A stretch of 64,000 bases of DNA from Liolophura sinensis (taxonomy: Eukaryota; Mollusca; Polyplacophora; Chitonida; Chitonidae). The stretch is taken from contig NC_088300.1 in the NCBI RefSeq assembly GCF_032854445.1, positions 52,054,984 to 52,118,983 of the forward strand, written 5' to 3'. Both the position numbers and the translations under genes were made by a program. Positions 1 to 12,594 of this stretch are shown here, in pieces (the first letter of the stretch is position 1; each line of letters begins with the position of its first letter). The notes beneath the pieces were generated by a model. That model searched no databases. It saw nothing but the letters and a program-made list of their open reading frames with translations, and was not told where the DNA came from.

Positions 1-77
1 ACAGAAACTTTGACGAAAAAGACCACTTTTTTGCCAGACCTGTCCAACAAGACAATGGTAATTTTGAACCCCGACAG

Positions 78-3000
78 AAACCCCAAGTACAGAATTGCCC
101 AGCTACACCTGTATGACGGGCATGTGGATGTGTTCAGCTACACCTGTATGACAAAAATGTATCTATGTGCCCAGCTACACCTGTATGACAGACGTGTGGA
201 TGTGCTCAGCTACACCTGCAGGATAGATATATGCATATGCCCAGCTACACATGTATGACAGACATGTGTGGATGTGTTCAGATACACCTGTATGACAGCC
301 ATGTGTGGATGTACTCAACTACACCTGTATGACAGACAAATGTGGATGTGCTCAGCTACACCTGTAGGATAGACATGTATGCATGTGCCCAGCTACACAT
401 GTATGAAAGATATGTATGGATGTGTTCAGCTACACCTGGATGTGTTCAGATACACCTGTATGACAGGCATGTGTGGATGTGCTCAGCATCACCTGTAGAA
501 CCAACACATGTGGATGTGCTCAGCTACACCTGTATGGCAGATCTGTGGATGTGCTTAGCATCATCTGTATGAGAGATGTGTGGATGTGCTCAGCTACATC
601 TGTATGACAGACAAGTCTGGATGTGCTCAGCTACATCTATATTGCACATGTGTGGATATGTTGAGCTACACCTGTATGACAGAAATGTGTGGATGTGCTC
701 AGCTACACCAGTATGAGACACATGTATGGATGTGCTCAGTTACACCTGTATGACAGACATGCGGATGTGCTCAGCTACACCTGTATGACAGACATGTATG
801 GATGTGTTGAGTTACTCCTGTAGGACAGACATGTGGATGTGTTGAGCTACACCTGTATGACACATAAGTATGGATGTGCTCAGCTACACATGTATGACAG
901 ACATGTGTGAATGTTCTCAACCACACCTGTATGACAGACATGTGTGAATGTTCTCAACCACACCTGTATGACAGACATGTATGGATGTGTTGAGTTACTC
1001 CTGTAGGACAGACATGTGGATGTGCCCAGCTACACCTGTATGACAGATATGTGCATGTGCTCAGCTACACCTGTATGACAGACATGTATGGATGTGCTCA
1101 GCTACACCTATCTGACAGACATGTATGCATGTGCTCAGCTACACCTGTACAACAGGACAGTATGGATGTGTTCAGCTACACCTGTACAACAGGCATGTAT
1201 GGATGTGCTCAGCTACACCTGTATGACAGACATGTATGATGTGCTCAGCATCACCTGTATGATACACATATATGGATGTGGTCAGCTACACTTGTAAAAC
1301 AGATATGTATGGATGAGTTCAGTTTTACCTATACAACACACATGTATAGATATTCTCAGCTACACCTGCATGATAAGACATATATGGCTGTGCTCAGCTA
1401 CACTTGTAAGACACACATATATGGATGTATTCAGCTACACCTGTATGACAGATATGCATGGATGTGCTCAGCCACACCTGTAAGACAGATATGTAAGGAT
1501 GTGCTCAGCATCACCTGTATGACAGACATGTATGGATGTGCTCAGTTACACCTGTACAACACACACGTATGGATATGCTCAGATACACCTGTATGAGGGG
1601 CATGTGGATGTGTTCAGCTACACCTATATGACAAAAATGTATCTATGTGCCCAGCCAATCCTGTACATCAGACATGTGGATGTGCTCAGCTACACCTGTA
1701 CAACAGGCATGTATGGATGTGCTCAGCTACACCAGTACAACAGGCATATACGGATGTGCTCAGCTACACCTGTAAGACATACATGTATGAATGTATTCAG
1801 CTACACCTGTATGACAGACATGTGGATGTGTTCAGCTACACCTGTAGGACCAACATGTATGGATGTGCTCAACTACACCTGTATGACAGACATGTATGGA
1901 TGTGCTCAGATACACCTGTATGACAGACATGTATGGATGTGTTCAGCTACACCTGTACAACAGGCAAGTGGACGTGCTCAGCTACACCTGTAAGACACAC
2001 ATGTATGAATGTATTCAGCTACACCTGTATGACAGACATGTATGGATGTGTTCAGCTACACCTGTATGACCGACATGTATGAATGTATTCAGCTACACCT
2101 GTATGACCGACATGTAAGGATGTGCTCAGCTACACCTGTATGACAGACATGTATGGATGTGCTCAGCTACACCTGCATGACAGACATGTATGGATGTGCT
2201 CAGCTAAACCTGTATAACAGACATGTATAGATGTGCTCAGCTACACCTGTATGACAGACATGTATGGATGTGCTCAGCTAAACCTGTATAACAGACATGT
2301 ATAGATGTGCTCAGCAACACCTGTACAACAGACATGAATGGATGTGTTCAGTTACATCTGTACAACAGACATGTTTGGATGTGCTCAGCTACACCTGCAC
2401 AACAGACATGTATGGAGGTGCTCAGCTACACCTGTACAACAGGCATGTACAGATGTGCTCAGTATCACCTGTATGACAAACATGTATGGATGTGCTCAGC
2501 TACACCTGTACAACACACATGTGGATGTGCTCAGCTACACCTGTATGACAGACATGTATGGATGTGCTCAGCTACACCTACACAACAGACTTGTATAGCT
2601 GTGCTAAGCTACACCTGTATGAAAGACACAAAAGGATGTGCTCAACTACACCTGAATGACAGACATGTTTGGATGTGCTCAGCTACACCTGTACAACAGA
2701 CATGTATGGATGTGCTCATCTACATCTGTACAACAGACATGTGGATGTGCTCAGCTACACCAGTATGACAGACATGTATGGATGTGCTCAGCTACACCTG
2801 TATGACAGACATGTAAGGATGTGCTCAGCTACACCTGAAAGACATGTGGATGTGCTCAGCTACACCTGCATGACAGACAAGTGGATGTGCTCAGCTACGC
2901 CTGCATAACAGACATGTTTGGATGTGCTCAGCTACACCTGTACAACACACATGTATGGATGTGTTCAGCTACACCTGTACAACAGACATGTGGATGTGCT

Positions 3001-3650
3001 CAGCTACACATGTATGACAGACATGTATGGATGTGCTCAGCTACACCTGTATGACAGACATGTATGGATGTGCTCAGTTACACCTGTACAACAGACATGT
3101 GGATGTGCTCAGCTACACATGTATGACAGACATGTATGGATGTGCTCAGCTACACATGTATGACAGACATGTATGGATGTGCTCAGTTACACCTGTATGA
3201 CAGACAAGTGGATGTGCTCAGCTACGCCTGCATAACAGACATGTTTGGATGTGCTCAGCTACACCTGTACAAAACACATGTATGGATGTGTTCAGCTACA
3301 CCTGTACAACAGACATGTGGATGTGCTCAGCTACACATGTATGACAGACATGTATGCATGTGCTCAGCTACACCTGTACAACAGACATGTGGATGTGCTC
3401 AGCTACACATGTATGACAGACATGTATGGATGTGCTCAGCTACACCTGTATGACAGACATGTAAGGATGTGCTGAGTTACACCTGAATGACAGACATGTG
3501 GATGTGCTCAGCTACACCTGTACAACAGACATGAATGGATGTGCTCAGTTACACCTGTACAAAAGACATGCATGGATGTGCTCAGCTAAACGTGAACAGA
3601 CAGACATCTGTGGATGTGCTTAGCTACGCCTGTATGGCAAACATCTATAA
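78..3650. repeat. 37-bp minisatellite, about 95 copies
   Basis: Nearly uninterrupted head-to-tail copies of a unit of about 37 bp (35-38 bp variants). Key words of the unit are ATGTGCTCAGCTACACCTGT and ATGACAGACATGT. Copies differ by scattered substitutions and 2-bp indels; the central part (2000-3500) is most homogeneous and the first 900 bases most degraded. Since 37 is not a multiple of 3, all three forward frames carry long pseudo-ORFs that cycle through the same three peptides every three units. I do not regard these as genes. The array probably lies in an intron of the DRAM2-like gene at 4305-5118, because the next exons of that gene are not found between here and the array. Confidence 0.95.
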
Positions 3651-3960
3651 CAGGGTACATTACAGCTGGCAATTTTGGAGATGCTGTTCACAAAATCCAT
3701 CATCCAATATGAATTTTGATCAGAGAATGTATGGCAAATGTCAGATAAACTGACGGAAGACACTCTAGTATTTGGTGGTCCAAGTCCAACCGTAATGTGT
3801 ATGAGCATGCACTGTGTCCATGCACATCTATATGGCATGGTTACCTGCCAAGTTAATATTACGCCTGGTTACATTTAATTTGGTTTAAGAACTTTCCAGT
3901 GAATCTATGTTAGAATTTATCTGATATATTGGCCCTCTACAGTTTTTAAGATATTGTTAT
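3651..3960. other. Unique spacer between minisatellite and tandem duplication
   Basis: No exon, repeat or RNA gene is recognisable. It follows the last degraded minisatellite unit and is presumed intronic sequence of the DRAM2-like gene. Confidence 0.5.
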
Positions 3961-4276
3961 CATCAGAGGCCATGGGAAAACATAGCTGATCCAGTTAGTG
4001 CAGTAATCAAACATCATGCATTCTAACAAATATGACACAACATATGATAAATGTCACCATGCTATTTTGTATGATGATGTTAGACTAAGAATACATGTAT
4101 GTAGGGTCAGAACGAGGACATCAGAGGCCATGGGAAAACATAGCTGATCCAGTTAGTGCAGTAATCAAACATCATGCATTCTAACAAATATGACACAACA
4201 TATGATAAATGTCACCATGCTATTTTGTATGATGATGTTAGACTAAGAATACATGTATGTAGGGTCAGAACGAGGA
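3961..4276. repeat. Perfect 158-bp tandem duplication
   Basis: Bases 3961-4118 and 4119-4276 appear identical by eye, both beginning CATCAGAGGCCATGGG and ending CAGAACGAGGA. The second copy ends about 29 bases beyond the 5' splice site of the DRAM2-like third coding exon (minus strand), so the duplication is intronic. The lack of differences means it is recent, or an assembly duplication. Confidence 0.92.
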
Positions 4277-4304
4277 CAGCTGTCATGGTTGTATGGTAAC
4301 CTAC

Positions 4305-5118
4305 CTAGTACAGCACCTATGTTCAACATTTGACCAAATATACAGCTCTCCGGTGGTTCTGTCCCTGTGTCACTAAAACACAAAAGAAATGTCACATTAA
4401 AAGCATGCATAAAGTGGTATATTGTATTCAAAATTAATAGCAACCACTAGATAGACTATGTACATCCCTAGACTATTACATTAGTATATATACATATATT
4501 TATTTATTTATTTGATGGCTGTTTTATGGTGTACTCAAGTATTTCACTACTGTCCCTTCATCCATGATTCTTGATTGTTAAATTGTTGACATACACTTGT
4601 CAGAGCTACAAATTCTGAATTTCTTTTTAATCACAATGACCAATATTTTAGCATATGTTCTTAATTACCTGATGTAGGGGAATCCAGGTGCCACATGGCC
4701 GGCGCAAACAGCAATAATATACCTAAATGATACAATCTTTTGTCAATAAATTATGAAATTCAACATGATAATACATCAACTAAAATCAGTAAATATTCAA
4801 ACTACACAGATTTACAACAAATTCAGAACAACCCAACAAGACAAAGATACTCTTCAAAATTGAACAATTTACCTGTGTAGTAATGGTAGTTTGAAGAGAA
4901 AATAGTCATGTGAGAAAAACTATGTGAGAAAAACAATTGAACATATTAATTGACATCTTAATTTAAATATCAAATTTTGCTTTAAGCTCAGTTAGTTTGC
5001 TGACACTGAATATTTTAAACTAGCTGATGTAATGACTAGGCACTTACGATATTATGAAGGTTAATGGGATGAAAACGAAGACTGCCACAGGAAACAACCA
5101 TAATTTACTCCCCCACAT
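4305..5118 (-). CDS. DRAM2-like lysosomal/autophagy membrane protein, first three coding exons (partial)
   Basis: Minus-strand exons 5048-5118, 4669-4722 and 4305-4372 join in phase to 64 codons plus one base. The peptide starts MWGSKLWLFP, followed by a hydrophobic helix (about residues 6-30, VAVFVFIPLTFIISYII). It then carries the family signature GFPYISDTGTEPPESC followed by IFGQMLNIGAVL, which I recognise from DRAM1/DRAM2/TMEM150 (Frag1/DRAM family: multi-spanning lysosomal or plasma-membrane proteins linked to autophagy). The signature is closest to DRAM2. Donors GTAAGT, GTAATT and GTAGGT and acceptors TTTCAG, TTTAG and TTTTAG fit, and all junction phases agree. The ATG lies two bases after an acceptor (TTTCAG|AC-ATG), so at least one non-coding exon lies upstream (rightwards). 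The remaining roughly 200 residues should lie left of the window, beyond the minisatellite. Confidence 0.88.
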
Positions 5119-5120
5119 GT

Positions 5121-6431
5121 CTGAAATTCAATTAAGCAGAATGGCTTCATTATCAACTCAACTGAAACCTGTATAATAATTAACGCAGAACACAATGTGA
5201 GGTCAGCACCAGTAAATACAGCTGCTTAGTCACCATGAAACGGACCAACCCACTAAACTGAGTAGTAAAACAGCATAACTGAATATTAAATTAATGCTAA
5301 TTGGAAAAAAAACTTATATTTTCTTGAATTTTTCAGCATCAAGGTATACTATATACCCTTAGGCCTTTACAAAATCTTGAATCTGAATTATAATACGTAC
5401 GTATATCTGATAATTATGGTTCTTATTTACACATTTTAATCATCCGCTATCTTTAGCCTACTGTCGTGTCTAAGATATTGAGCCAGTTTTGCACTAGATT
5501 CTGATCTGGCTAAAACTGAACTACTACTGTACTGCTACTTTTTAAAATTAAAAATAAAATAAAATAAAATAAAAAAAAAACAAACGGCAACTGGTCATGC
5601 CGGTGTATACGACATATACCATAATACTATATCGTATCATAGCAGTCACACAACGATGATGCAAGCTTTCATTATGACACCTTGCCATGACGTCTCTGCG
5701 CCACAGTGTTGCCTGTTTATTTTCTAGTGAGTAATTAAATAACTACGTCCAATGACAATTCAGATACAAGAGAGGTTGTTTAACGGAAAAACTTCCGTGT
5801 TCGTCAGTTTTGACTACAACAACAACACTACATTATAACTGTCAGGTTGGCTGCCACTGTGTCACTCAAGTCAGTGCTTGTCCGTTGTCGCCAAAATTAT
5901 TCTTTGGACAAAAGATAATCACAGTTTTACCATTGAACTTAATAAAACACATAATAAATGAAGAGTTTTCAGCAGTTACCTGATCACTTAATTTGACGGC
6001 CCTCTAACCTATCTCCGAGCTAGTACTAGGCCTACTAGTAGACGGTATCCATCTAGGGTAACAAAGTTGGCGTGGGCCTACCTGTCAACCAAAAAATGTT
6101 TTAACTTATACATTTCTAAGTACTCGTACATTGTTAGACATCGACCTGCAATGGCCAGTACAAGTGTGCATGGCCGAACATGTTGGGATATAGTATATCT
6201 GCATGAATACTACGTCCGCTATTCAGATTAGTATTATGTAGTAGTCGCTGGAGATATACATGTAGAAACCAAAGGAACAGATTTATTCTATTCCAGAGTT
6301 GTGGCTAGGCCTAATTGTCACTCACATGCAGGCTCATATAGGTATAAGGGTCGAGCGGGCAGATTTTTTTTTTTTTTATGCTAGGTCTAGGCCTTTAGAT
6401 TTTTGCTCCTGGATCGATCTCCAACTCGGCG

Positions 6432-6432
<1 letters not shown>
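5121..6432. other. 5' region of the DRAM2-like gene; no further coding exon seen
   Basis: A possible non-coding first exon of the DRAM2-like gene on the minus strand ends with a donor-like GATCAG|GTAACT at 5980, but this is weak. An A-rich stretch lies at 5547-5580. No open frame here looks like protein. Confidence 0.3.

Positions 6433-6501
<69 letters not shown>
6433..6501. repeat. (TA)n microsatellite
   Basis: About 34 uninterrupted TA dinucleotides. The tyrosine/isoleucine ORFs across it are artefacts. Confidence 0.98.
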
Positions 6502-6507
<6 letters not shown>

Positions 6508-7640
6508 CTAACACCCAATTCAATATTCATATCTCAAATATTAAAGCCAATTCTGAATGTCGACCTGCAGAAGTTAGAACCAGTTCGTTATTTTAATTCC
6601 CTTTAATTCCTATTCCAGTACCGATATACCCGTAAGGTGTTGTCTGCAGTAGGGCTATGGTACTATAGCCTGTATTCAAAATTACCGCTGTATGGGATGA
6701 CACATGCGCCAGGTGAAGAGAGGCATGATGGTACTGCTTATATAGACTTTCGTGCATTTGTTCATACTTCGTATGCGTGTATTCTGTTGAGTTATTTTTG
6801 GCCCCGGTGAGGCGTACCTATATGCAGCATTGCCCTTTCTCTGTTGTTGTATGCGCCATGTTCCATATAGGTCCAGTGCGTATACCAAACCTCAACGCGA
6901 AACAAGAGTATATACTGTACCTTGAGAGCAGAGATCTGATAATACTGACCCAGCTTAGTGGCAAAAGTGTTGTGTGTAGGCCTACTGGGATTCTCGTACC
7001 AACTTAAGAGCAGTTGAATACATGCATGGACGGAAAACCGACATCCTTGTACAACTTGTACTTTCAGGCCTGCGTTGTACACATGGAATATCTGTAATCT
7101 ATTGGAAGTATGGTCAGGTAGGCCAATGTGTAGTTTCGTTGCCTTATATTTTGATAGTTAATATGTCATATACTTGCTCGGTACGTCTTGGTCAGTGTCG
7201 CATATCCATTGCAATAAAAGGTATGGTACGCCCTTATATGAATGAAGCTTTATGTCTTAATGCCACACTGACAGTTTTGCAGCCACATCCTGGCGAGGCT
7301 CCTATACATGTGCATCCGTAGCAATCGTGCTCTAGTGCTGAATACACCTAGATGTAGGCCGCGCACCCTTGGAACCGTCATATCATCATGTTCTTCACCA
7401 GTTAGTATTTACAAGCCTTGTGCAACTCACACTTCACGACACTGAGTAATTAATATGATCCAGTATGATCAGAAACGTACATATCTGTACTATCTTAATA
7501 CTGATATGTCAGTATCATCTGATTAAGAAGCGCTTAGCGCAGTATCAGCTTTGCTGGCAGGAAGATGATTTTTACATAAACAATACAGTCTTATGCACTG
7601 TACTAAGGGCCATCAAACAAAGTTAAGCCCATCATCAAAT
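6502..7640. other. Spacer upstream of the ASB gene; nothing recognised
   Basis: Short open frames on both strands show no domain, no convincing splice sites and no repeat character. The first exon(s) of the ASB gene may lie here or further left; I could not pick one out. Confidence 0.3.
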
Positions 7641-7644
7641 ATAT

Positions 7645-7835
7645 TCACAAAGGCTCTGGCTTTAGGGCTACTTGTTGTGAGTTCAAGCCCAGCTCATTCT
7701 GGCTTTCTATCCAGTCGTACGTGACAAGGTCTACTTGCAACCTGCGGATGGTCACGGGTTTCCAACGGGCTCTGTGGTTTTTTTTTTCACACCACAATGG
7801 TAACCATCTTGTAAGTAAGATATTCGTGGGTACGG
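7645..7835 (+). repeat. tRNA-derived SINE (family A), degraded copy
   Basis: Contains the B-box region TGTGAGTTCAAGCCCAGCTC and the body segments TCTGGCTTTCTATCC and AACCTGCGGATGGTCACGGG. These match the better preserved family-A copies at 25153-25419 and 28701-28980 (read on the opposite strand). The tail ends ACCACAATGGTAACCATCTTG, diverged from the usual CACCATAATGCTGGCCG. Confidence 0.8.
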
Positions 7836-8293
7836 CTCAAAACTCCAATGAAATGCATACATTAATACAGGACTACATTATACCCAGTCGCATATATAAT
7901 CCCGACTGGTCAGCTGAACTTCAAATCCCAACACGCATCCAGATGTACTATTTTATTTATCAAACCATAATGAAGCAAATTCAAGGCCGCTACAATCTGT
8001 AGTCAGCGTGATATGCCCGGGTTCAGTCCGCAGTATGGTCATGCGCATAACACACCAAGCTTGAACTGGAGAAAACCAACGAGAAAAACTCTCCATATGG
8101 TTGGTAAATTGTGAATGTGATGATTTATCAAAATTAGGGTATAAATAATTAATTTTCGTGTGATTGAGTCAACCAAAACTGAAAGAAGCCGAACTAGATC
8201 TAAAATCAGTGTCATTTTTAATTTCAGCTGATAGTAATAAATTTCCCGCTTGCAAGATAATACCAGTAACTATTGTCTTTCTTTCTTCTACAG

Positions 8294-9491
8294 CGTTCTG
8301 AATAGCGTAAAGAACAACAATGTGCGCATCCTTCAGATGTTACTCGCCGTGCCCGGCACAGTGCAGCCGCAGGATGTTAGGGGCGCTCTGTTCCAGGCCT
8401 GTCGTGACGGTTCTGCCGAGTGTTTGCAGTGTCTGCTGGCTGCCAAGACCGATCCTGACGTCAAAGATCCCAGCGGAAACTCGCCGCTCCACCTGGCGGT
8501 AGAGTCTGGTTGTATTGACACGCTGAATGTCCTGTTAGAGGCCGGATGTGACACCGAATGCCGAGGGTCTGGGGGACGCACCCCTCTCCATCTCTCCGCA
8601 TGGCTGGGGACAGACGACTGTTTAGACTGTCTTGCACGCCACGGAGCAAAGGTGAACTGTACTGACTCAGAAGGTAGTACTCCTCTGATAACAGCAGTAA
8701 AACATGGTAATTACGGGGCGGCTCAGGCTTTACTGAGGCTCAAATGTGACGTAAATGCCACAGATGACGGAGGCCTCTCTGCCTTACATTATGGTTGCCA
8801 CAAGGCGCGGTGCGTAGAGAGCTTATTGTCATCTGGCGCGGACCCTAACATTGTCGACAAGGACGGAAACACAGCAGCCATGTTGGCCGCTGCCGAGGGA
8901 TTTTCAGGAGTTATTACAGCTCTAATTAAAGCCAACTATGATGTAAATATACAAAACTTCTTCACTGGGCGGACCGTTTTCCACACTGTAGCCATGAAAG
9001 GTCACAAGGAATGTATCAAGGAGTTAGTTTTGGCAGGAGCTGATATTAATATGTGTGATAAGGACTTTAAAACACCTTTGTGGTACGCAATCAACTGCGC
9101 TCGCTTTGATGTGGTCAAGTTTTTATTCAGAGCTAACAGTGATGTTGACAAATTCCAGTGTCCTTTAGGAATACCAATGGAGGCATGTCCACTTCATCTC
9201 GCACTAGCACGCGAGGACTTAAAGGTGATCCGGTTGTTTATACTGACAGGATACGACAGTGCGCATGTCAGACAATCAGTAGAAAGAGAAGAGATCAAGA
9301 GTTTGCTGACGAGCGAAGACCTTTCTCACTGGATCGACCATGCCCGTGGCCCCCTAACGCTAAAACAGGTTTGCAGAATGTGGATACGTCACCATCAAGG
9401 CAGACTTCTCTTTCACGATTTGCGGTTACTCCCTCTACCAGAACCAATGAAGGAATTCATTAGCTTAACAGAGATAGATGAAGAACATTGA
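8294..9491 (+). CDS. Ankyrin-repeat and SOCS-box (ASB) protein, main 3' exon
   Basis: One exon of 398 codons follows the acceptor TTTCTTCTACAG at 8293 (first base completes a split codon) and ends in TGA at 9489-9491. It carries about seven ankyrin repeats, with cores such as GNSPLHLAVESGCIDTLNVL, GRTPLHLSAW, GSTPLITAVKHGNY, GLSALHYGCH, GNTAAMLAAAEGF and KTPLWYAINCARFDVV. A C-terminal SOCS box of about 40 residues follows (PLTLKQVCRMWIRHHQGRLL, then LRLLPLPEPMKEFI). In this family the SOCS box recruits Elongin B/C and Cullin-5 and the repeats bind the substrate, making a ubiquitin ligase adaptor. No ATG is suitably placed in the open frame, so the N terminus lies in an unidentified upstream exon. 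I cannot assign an ASB number. A poly(A) signal is at 9675-9680. Confidence 0.88.
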
Positions 9492-9674
9492 ATGTTACAC
9501 ACGTTGAGCTCTTTTGGCGATCTGTTTGTTTTTATTTATTTTGAAAATATATGCATGTCTTGAAGGACACGTTTTGCTTGAAGAAGTAAACAACATATAG
9601 TTTGACCTCCAATACTCATCACATGTTCGACAAAGAGTTATTTACAAGTCTTAATTTGTTTACTTCAGTTGACA

Positions 9675-9680
9675 AATAAA
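9675..9680 (+). terminator. Poly(A) signal AATAAA of the ASB gene
   Basis: AATAAA about 185 bases after the stop codon, in AT-rich 3' sequence. This gives an ordinary-length 3' UTR. Confidence 0.5.
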
Positions 9681-10123
9681 CACATTAAATTTTTAGAATT
9701 GTCTAATGTGGGAATCTGACTGAAACTAGTGAAACAATCTTTGTCATTTCAAGGTCAAACAGTACAGTCATTAAACTCTCTAATTGAACAACATGCTGGA
9801 CAGATATAAAATTTCCAGTTACAAATTCCTTTTTTTGTAACGACAAAACGAACACGCGTCTGAAACTTCGCCACGCGATCATCTCGTCCCAGTGATTAGT
9901 ATGCTCCAGTGGTCACTTTCACAAAACTTCGTAAAATGCACTGTCAATGTTATAGTGCCATAAGCTTTTGTCATTTACAAGGAAAAGTTAGCAAAAACTG
10001 ATTTTCGAAGTTTTCTGAAAGTGGGTTAATTCCTTTATACGTTACTCTGATTTGGAATACTTTTCGCGAAAGCAGTTGCCATGTTGGCAACTCTAACCTG
10101 TAAGCTCGTAACCAGCGGCGCAG
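9681..10123. other. Space between convergent ASB and minus-strand gene
   Basis: No coding signal stands out. It should contain the 3' UTR of the minus-strand gene, for which no clear poly(A) signal was found. Confidence 0.3.
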
Positions 10124-12211
10124 TCAATACTGGCGCGCTCTTTGACTTGTTATATCCAGTGAATATTTTGGATGCCTCAGGTTTTCTAGTAGCATGAAAT
10201 TTTTTGGTGGGTTTTTTAGCCCAAGACCAGTTGTCTTTTTCACCACTCCACAACAGAAGCGGCAAGGCAAATGTGTGGAAATTATATGTGTGTAGAAAAT
10301 CTTCCATGTGCAATCGAACAACGGTTGAAGATATTTTCTCCCGCCACTGACGACTTGGATTGCGTGCAATTCACTGAGTACTAAGTACCGTGAGTGTGGT
10401 TTTAAATTTTTGATTGCAGAACATCGTACCAAGAGCGTTTCCATGGCAACTGCGCACGTGAGGCTCTCGTGGGGTACGGCCAATCTAGTGTGGATGACTC
10501 TGTAAATGCCCGGAGCGATTGAGGCCATCACTTCTAACACCACCACCTTCCCGTCTCTGTCATAAGTAACCCTTGTATTGACAGCATCTGGATAAGACGA
10601 CAACGTGGACTGAGGCCGAAATGAGCTGTGGGTGACGCATACCAGGTCAGCGCGATTATAGTCCTTCTTTATTCCACCATGAGCGGCACAGCCCATAGTG
10701 TCTATCTGAAGAGAGAATGAGAGCCAAATTCTGGTATCACTGTTGCACACGTCCCTTTTCACAGGGCCAGAACTCCAAATTAGAGATCTAGTCAACCCCA
10801 TATTTATCACAGGCGGTCTGCTGATCTCCAGCAAGGACTGGCCAGTGGAACTTCGTATTTCCTCACAGAGTCTGCGTTTAGCAGGTCTTACCTTCACAGA
10901 CTTCTTTTTTCGATTGTCAAGATGTCCGGTTTCAGGTTGATTCGATGGACAGGAATACGCCGGCGTCGTGATCTGAAGCATTTTCTTGTCGCTGTCTGCC
11001 ATCGAGATGTCTGGTTTTTCCGCTGAGCAAGGCTTTACTGCCGAAGATACGGAGAGTTTTGGCGAGTTACTGTAACCCAAGTTCAGTACGTCCAGCTGAA
11101 ATGATCGGTCTAAACTGGTACTTTCTATATCAGATTGTGCACCAGAAATGACCACACTGTCGATGATGTTTCTATTGCTGGGAACATTCGCAGGAGTAGA
11201 CTGACAATCCGCTCTAGTAATGTGGCCGCTGAGGACTTGTCGATTGATCTCCGGAGTGGAAGGCATTGAAATCTGTCAAAACAGCAGATGATTAAATGGT
11301 GTTTTTCTGTATATATTAAGTACATGCACAAAAATGGCATGAAAGATTTAAACATCATGTTAAGATACCAGTGAGCTATCACGAGATGATTCAACAACCG
11401 GACCTAGGTTTAGACGTTAGAAGAGTTAATAGAATGACTTTCTTAATAGAATGTCAGAGTATCATATTTTGAATAGTAAACCATCTACTGAATGATTGAG
11501 CCCAAAGGGTATACACCGTCCTGAGATTATAGGGTCTCTTGGAAGGATGGAACCTGATAGCGCGGCAATACTAAAAACCACAATTTTATCATAAGCTACA
11601 TGAATCACGATGCCTTTGCTATTTGTACATATTTGCTGGTACCTTTCCAGGGAGATCAAAGGTGTTCTCCGTAACTTTTGCCACTTTCGCTCCTCTAGTA
11701 TCAAAAACTTTGTACTCCCGAGAGCGCTTAGCCCGTTTCCGCCCTCTCTCCTGACCAGGCCCCCCATCAACAGCTCGAAGACATGCCTTGGTTCTCATCA
11801 GCGTGTTTGTGTTGTCTGTAGTGGTTCTAAAAGTCTGGTGATGTGGAGAACACCTCTGACTTTCTCCCAGTTCATTGTTAAAACTAAGCCTACCATCCGT
11901 CTTCTTCAAAATGTTTGAGACAGCCATGTTTCTTGCTAACCGTTGTTTCCGTCTTGCCCCTTGCTTCTGTAGTTTGAGGGGTGTATCGCATTCTTGATGT
12001 TGAGAAGAAGCCACAACGCCCAATTTCGTGGAACCTTGCGCATCTTTCTTTTGCTGAGTCGATAGTTCTTTCCTGCCTCCATCAGATTCAGCTTTTGAAA
12101 GTGTGTCCCTCGATGGCTTGGATTTCGGGTCTTGACGTTTGCGTTCCTTAACTCTTCTATTCTTCATCCTCATTTCACCGCTCAATGTACCATATATATA
12201 ACCTTGTTTTC
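10124..12211 (-). CDS. Unrecognised basic, probably nuclear protein (two joined exons, 5' end open)
   Basis: Minus-strand exons 11643-12211 and 10124-11272 join in phase 0 through donor GGAAAG|GTACCA and acceptor TTTTGACAG, giving at least 571 residues. The first exon is rich in basic clusters that look like nuclear localisation signals (KNRRVKERKRQDPKSKPSR, ARRKQRLARN, RGRKRAKRSR), and another (KKKSVKVRPAKRR) follows in exon 2. The second half has a more ordered segment (IWLSFSLQIDTMGCAAHGG, then VTYDRDGKVVVLEVMASIAP, then ALHAIQVVSGG-like strands). I do not recognise a family. The frame is open through an acceptor at 12212 (TTTTCAG), so an upstream exon is likely; otherwise translation could start at the ATG at 12173. 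It lies head-to-head with KRR1, 2 kb apart. Confidence 0.72.
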
Positions 12212-12594
12212 CTGAAAATGATGATGATGAAAATGATGTTTATAAACGAGGAATATATTTACACAAGTACAGGCTAGAGGATAACTAGCATGAACTCGGA
12301 CGAATTAATCAATACCAAGCGCACGTAGGCCTGTGTACTCTTCTCATGTTGTGTGACATATACTTAGAGCATATCGTTAAATTGTGCCATTAAAGACTAA
12401 AATCAGAATAAATTAGCACAATTATCTGCATCATTAAAACCAAACCTTTATGTAAGTCTTATAAATTAATCCAAAAAGGAATGGCGATATACCCACAGTC
12501 TGGATGAATCTTTTTTGGTGCCAGTATACTGTGTGTGTGGCAAAAATTGTACTCTAACATCACTGTGGGCCTGGCAACAAAGTAAACAAATAGA

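Noticed and set aside
10-3475. Many 60-150 codon open frames rich in MDVLSYTC and GCAQLHLYD
   Set aside because: They are translations of the 37-bp minisatellite in all three frames, without start context, splice sites or consistent frame.
6299-6606. Frames of alternating Tyr-Ile
   Set aside because: Translation of the (TA)n microsatellite.
8333-9463. Several minus-strand and shifted frames within the ASB exon
   Set aside because: Shadows of the ankyrin-repeat reading frame.
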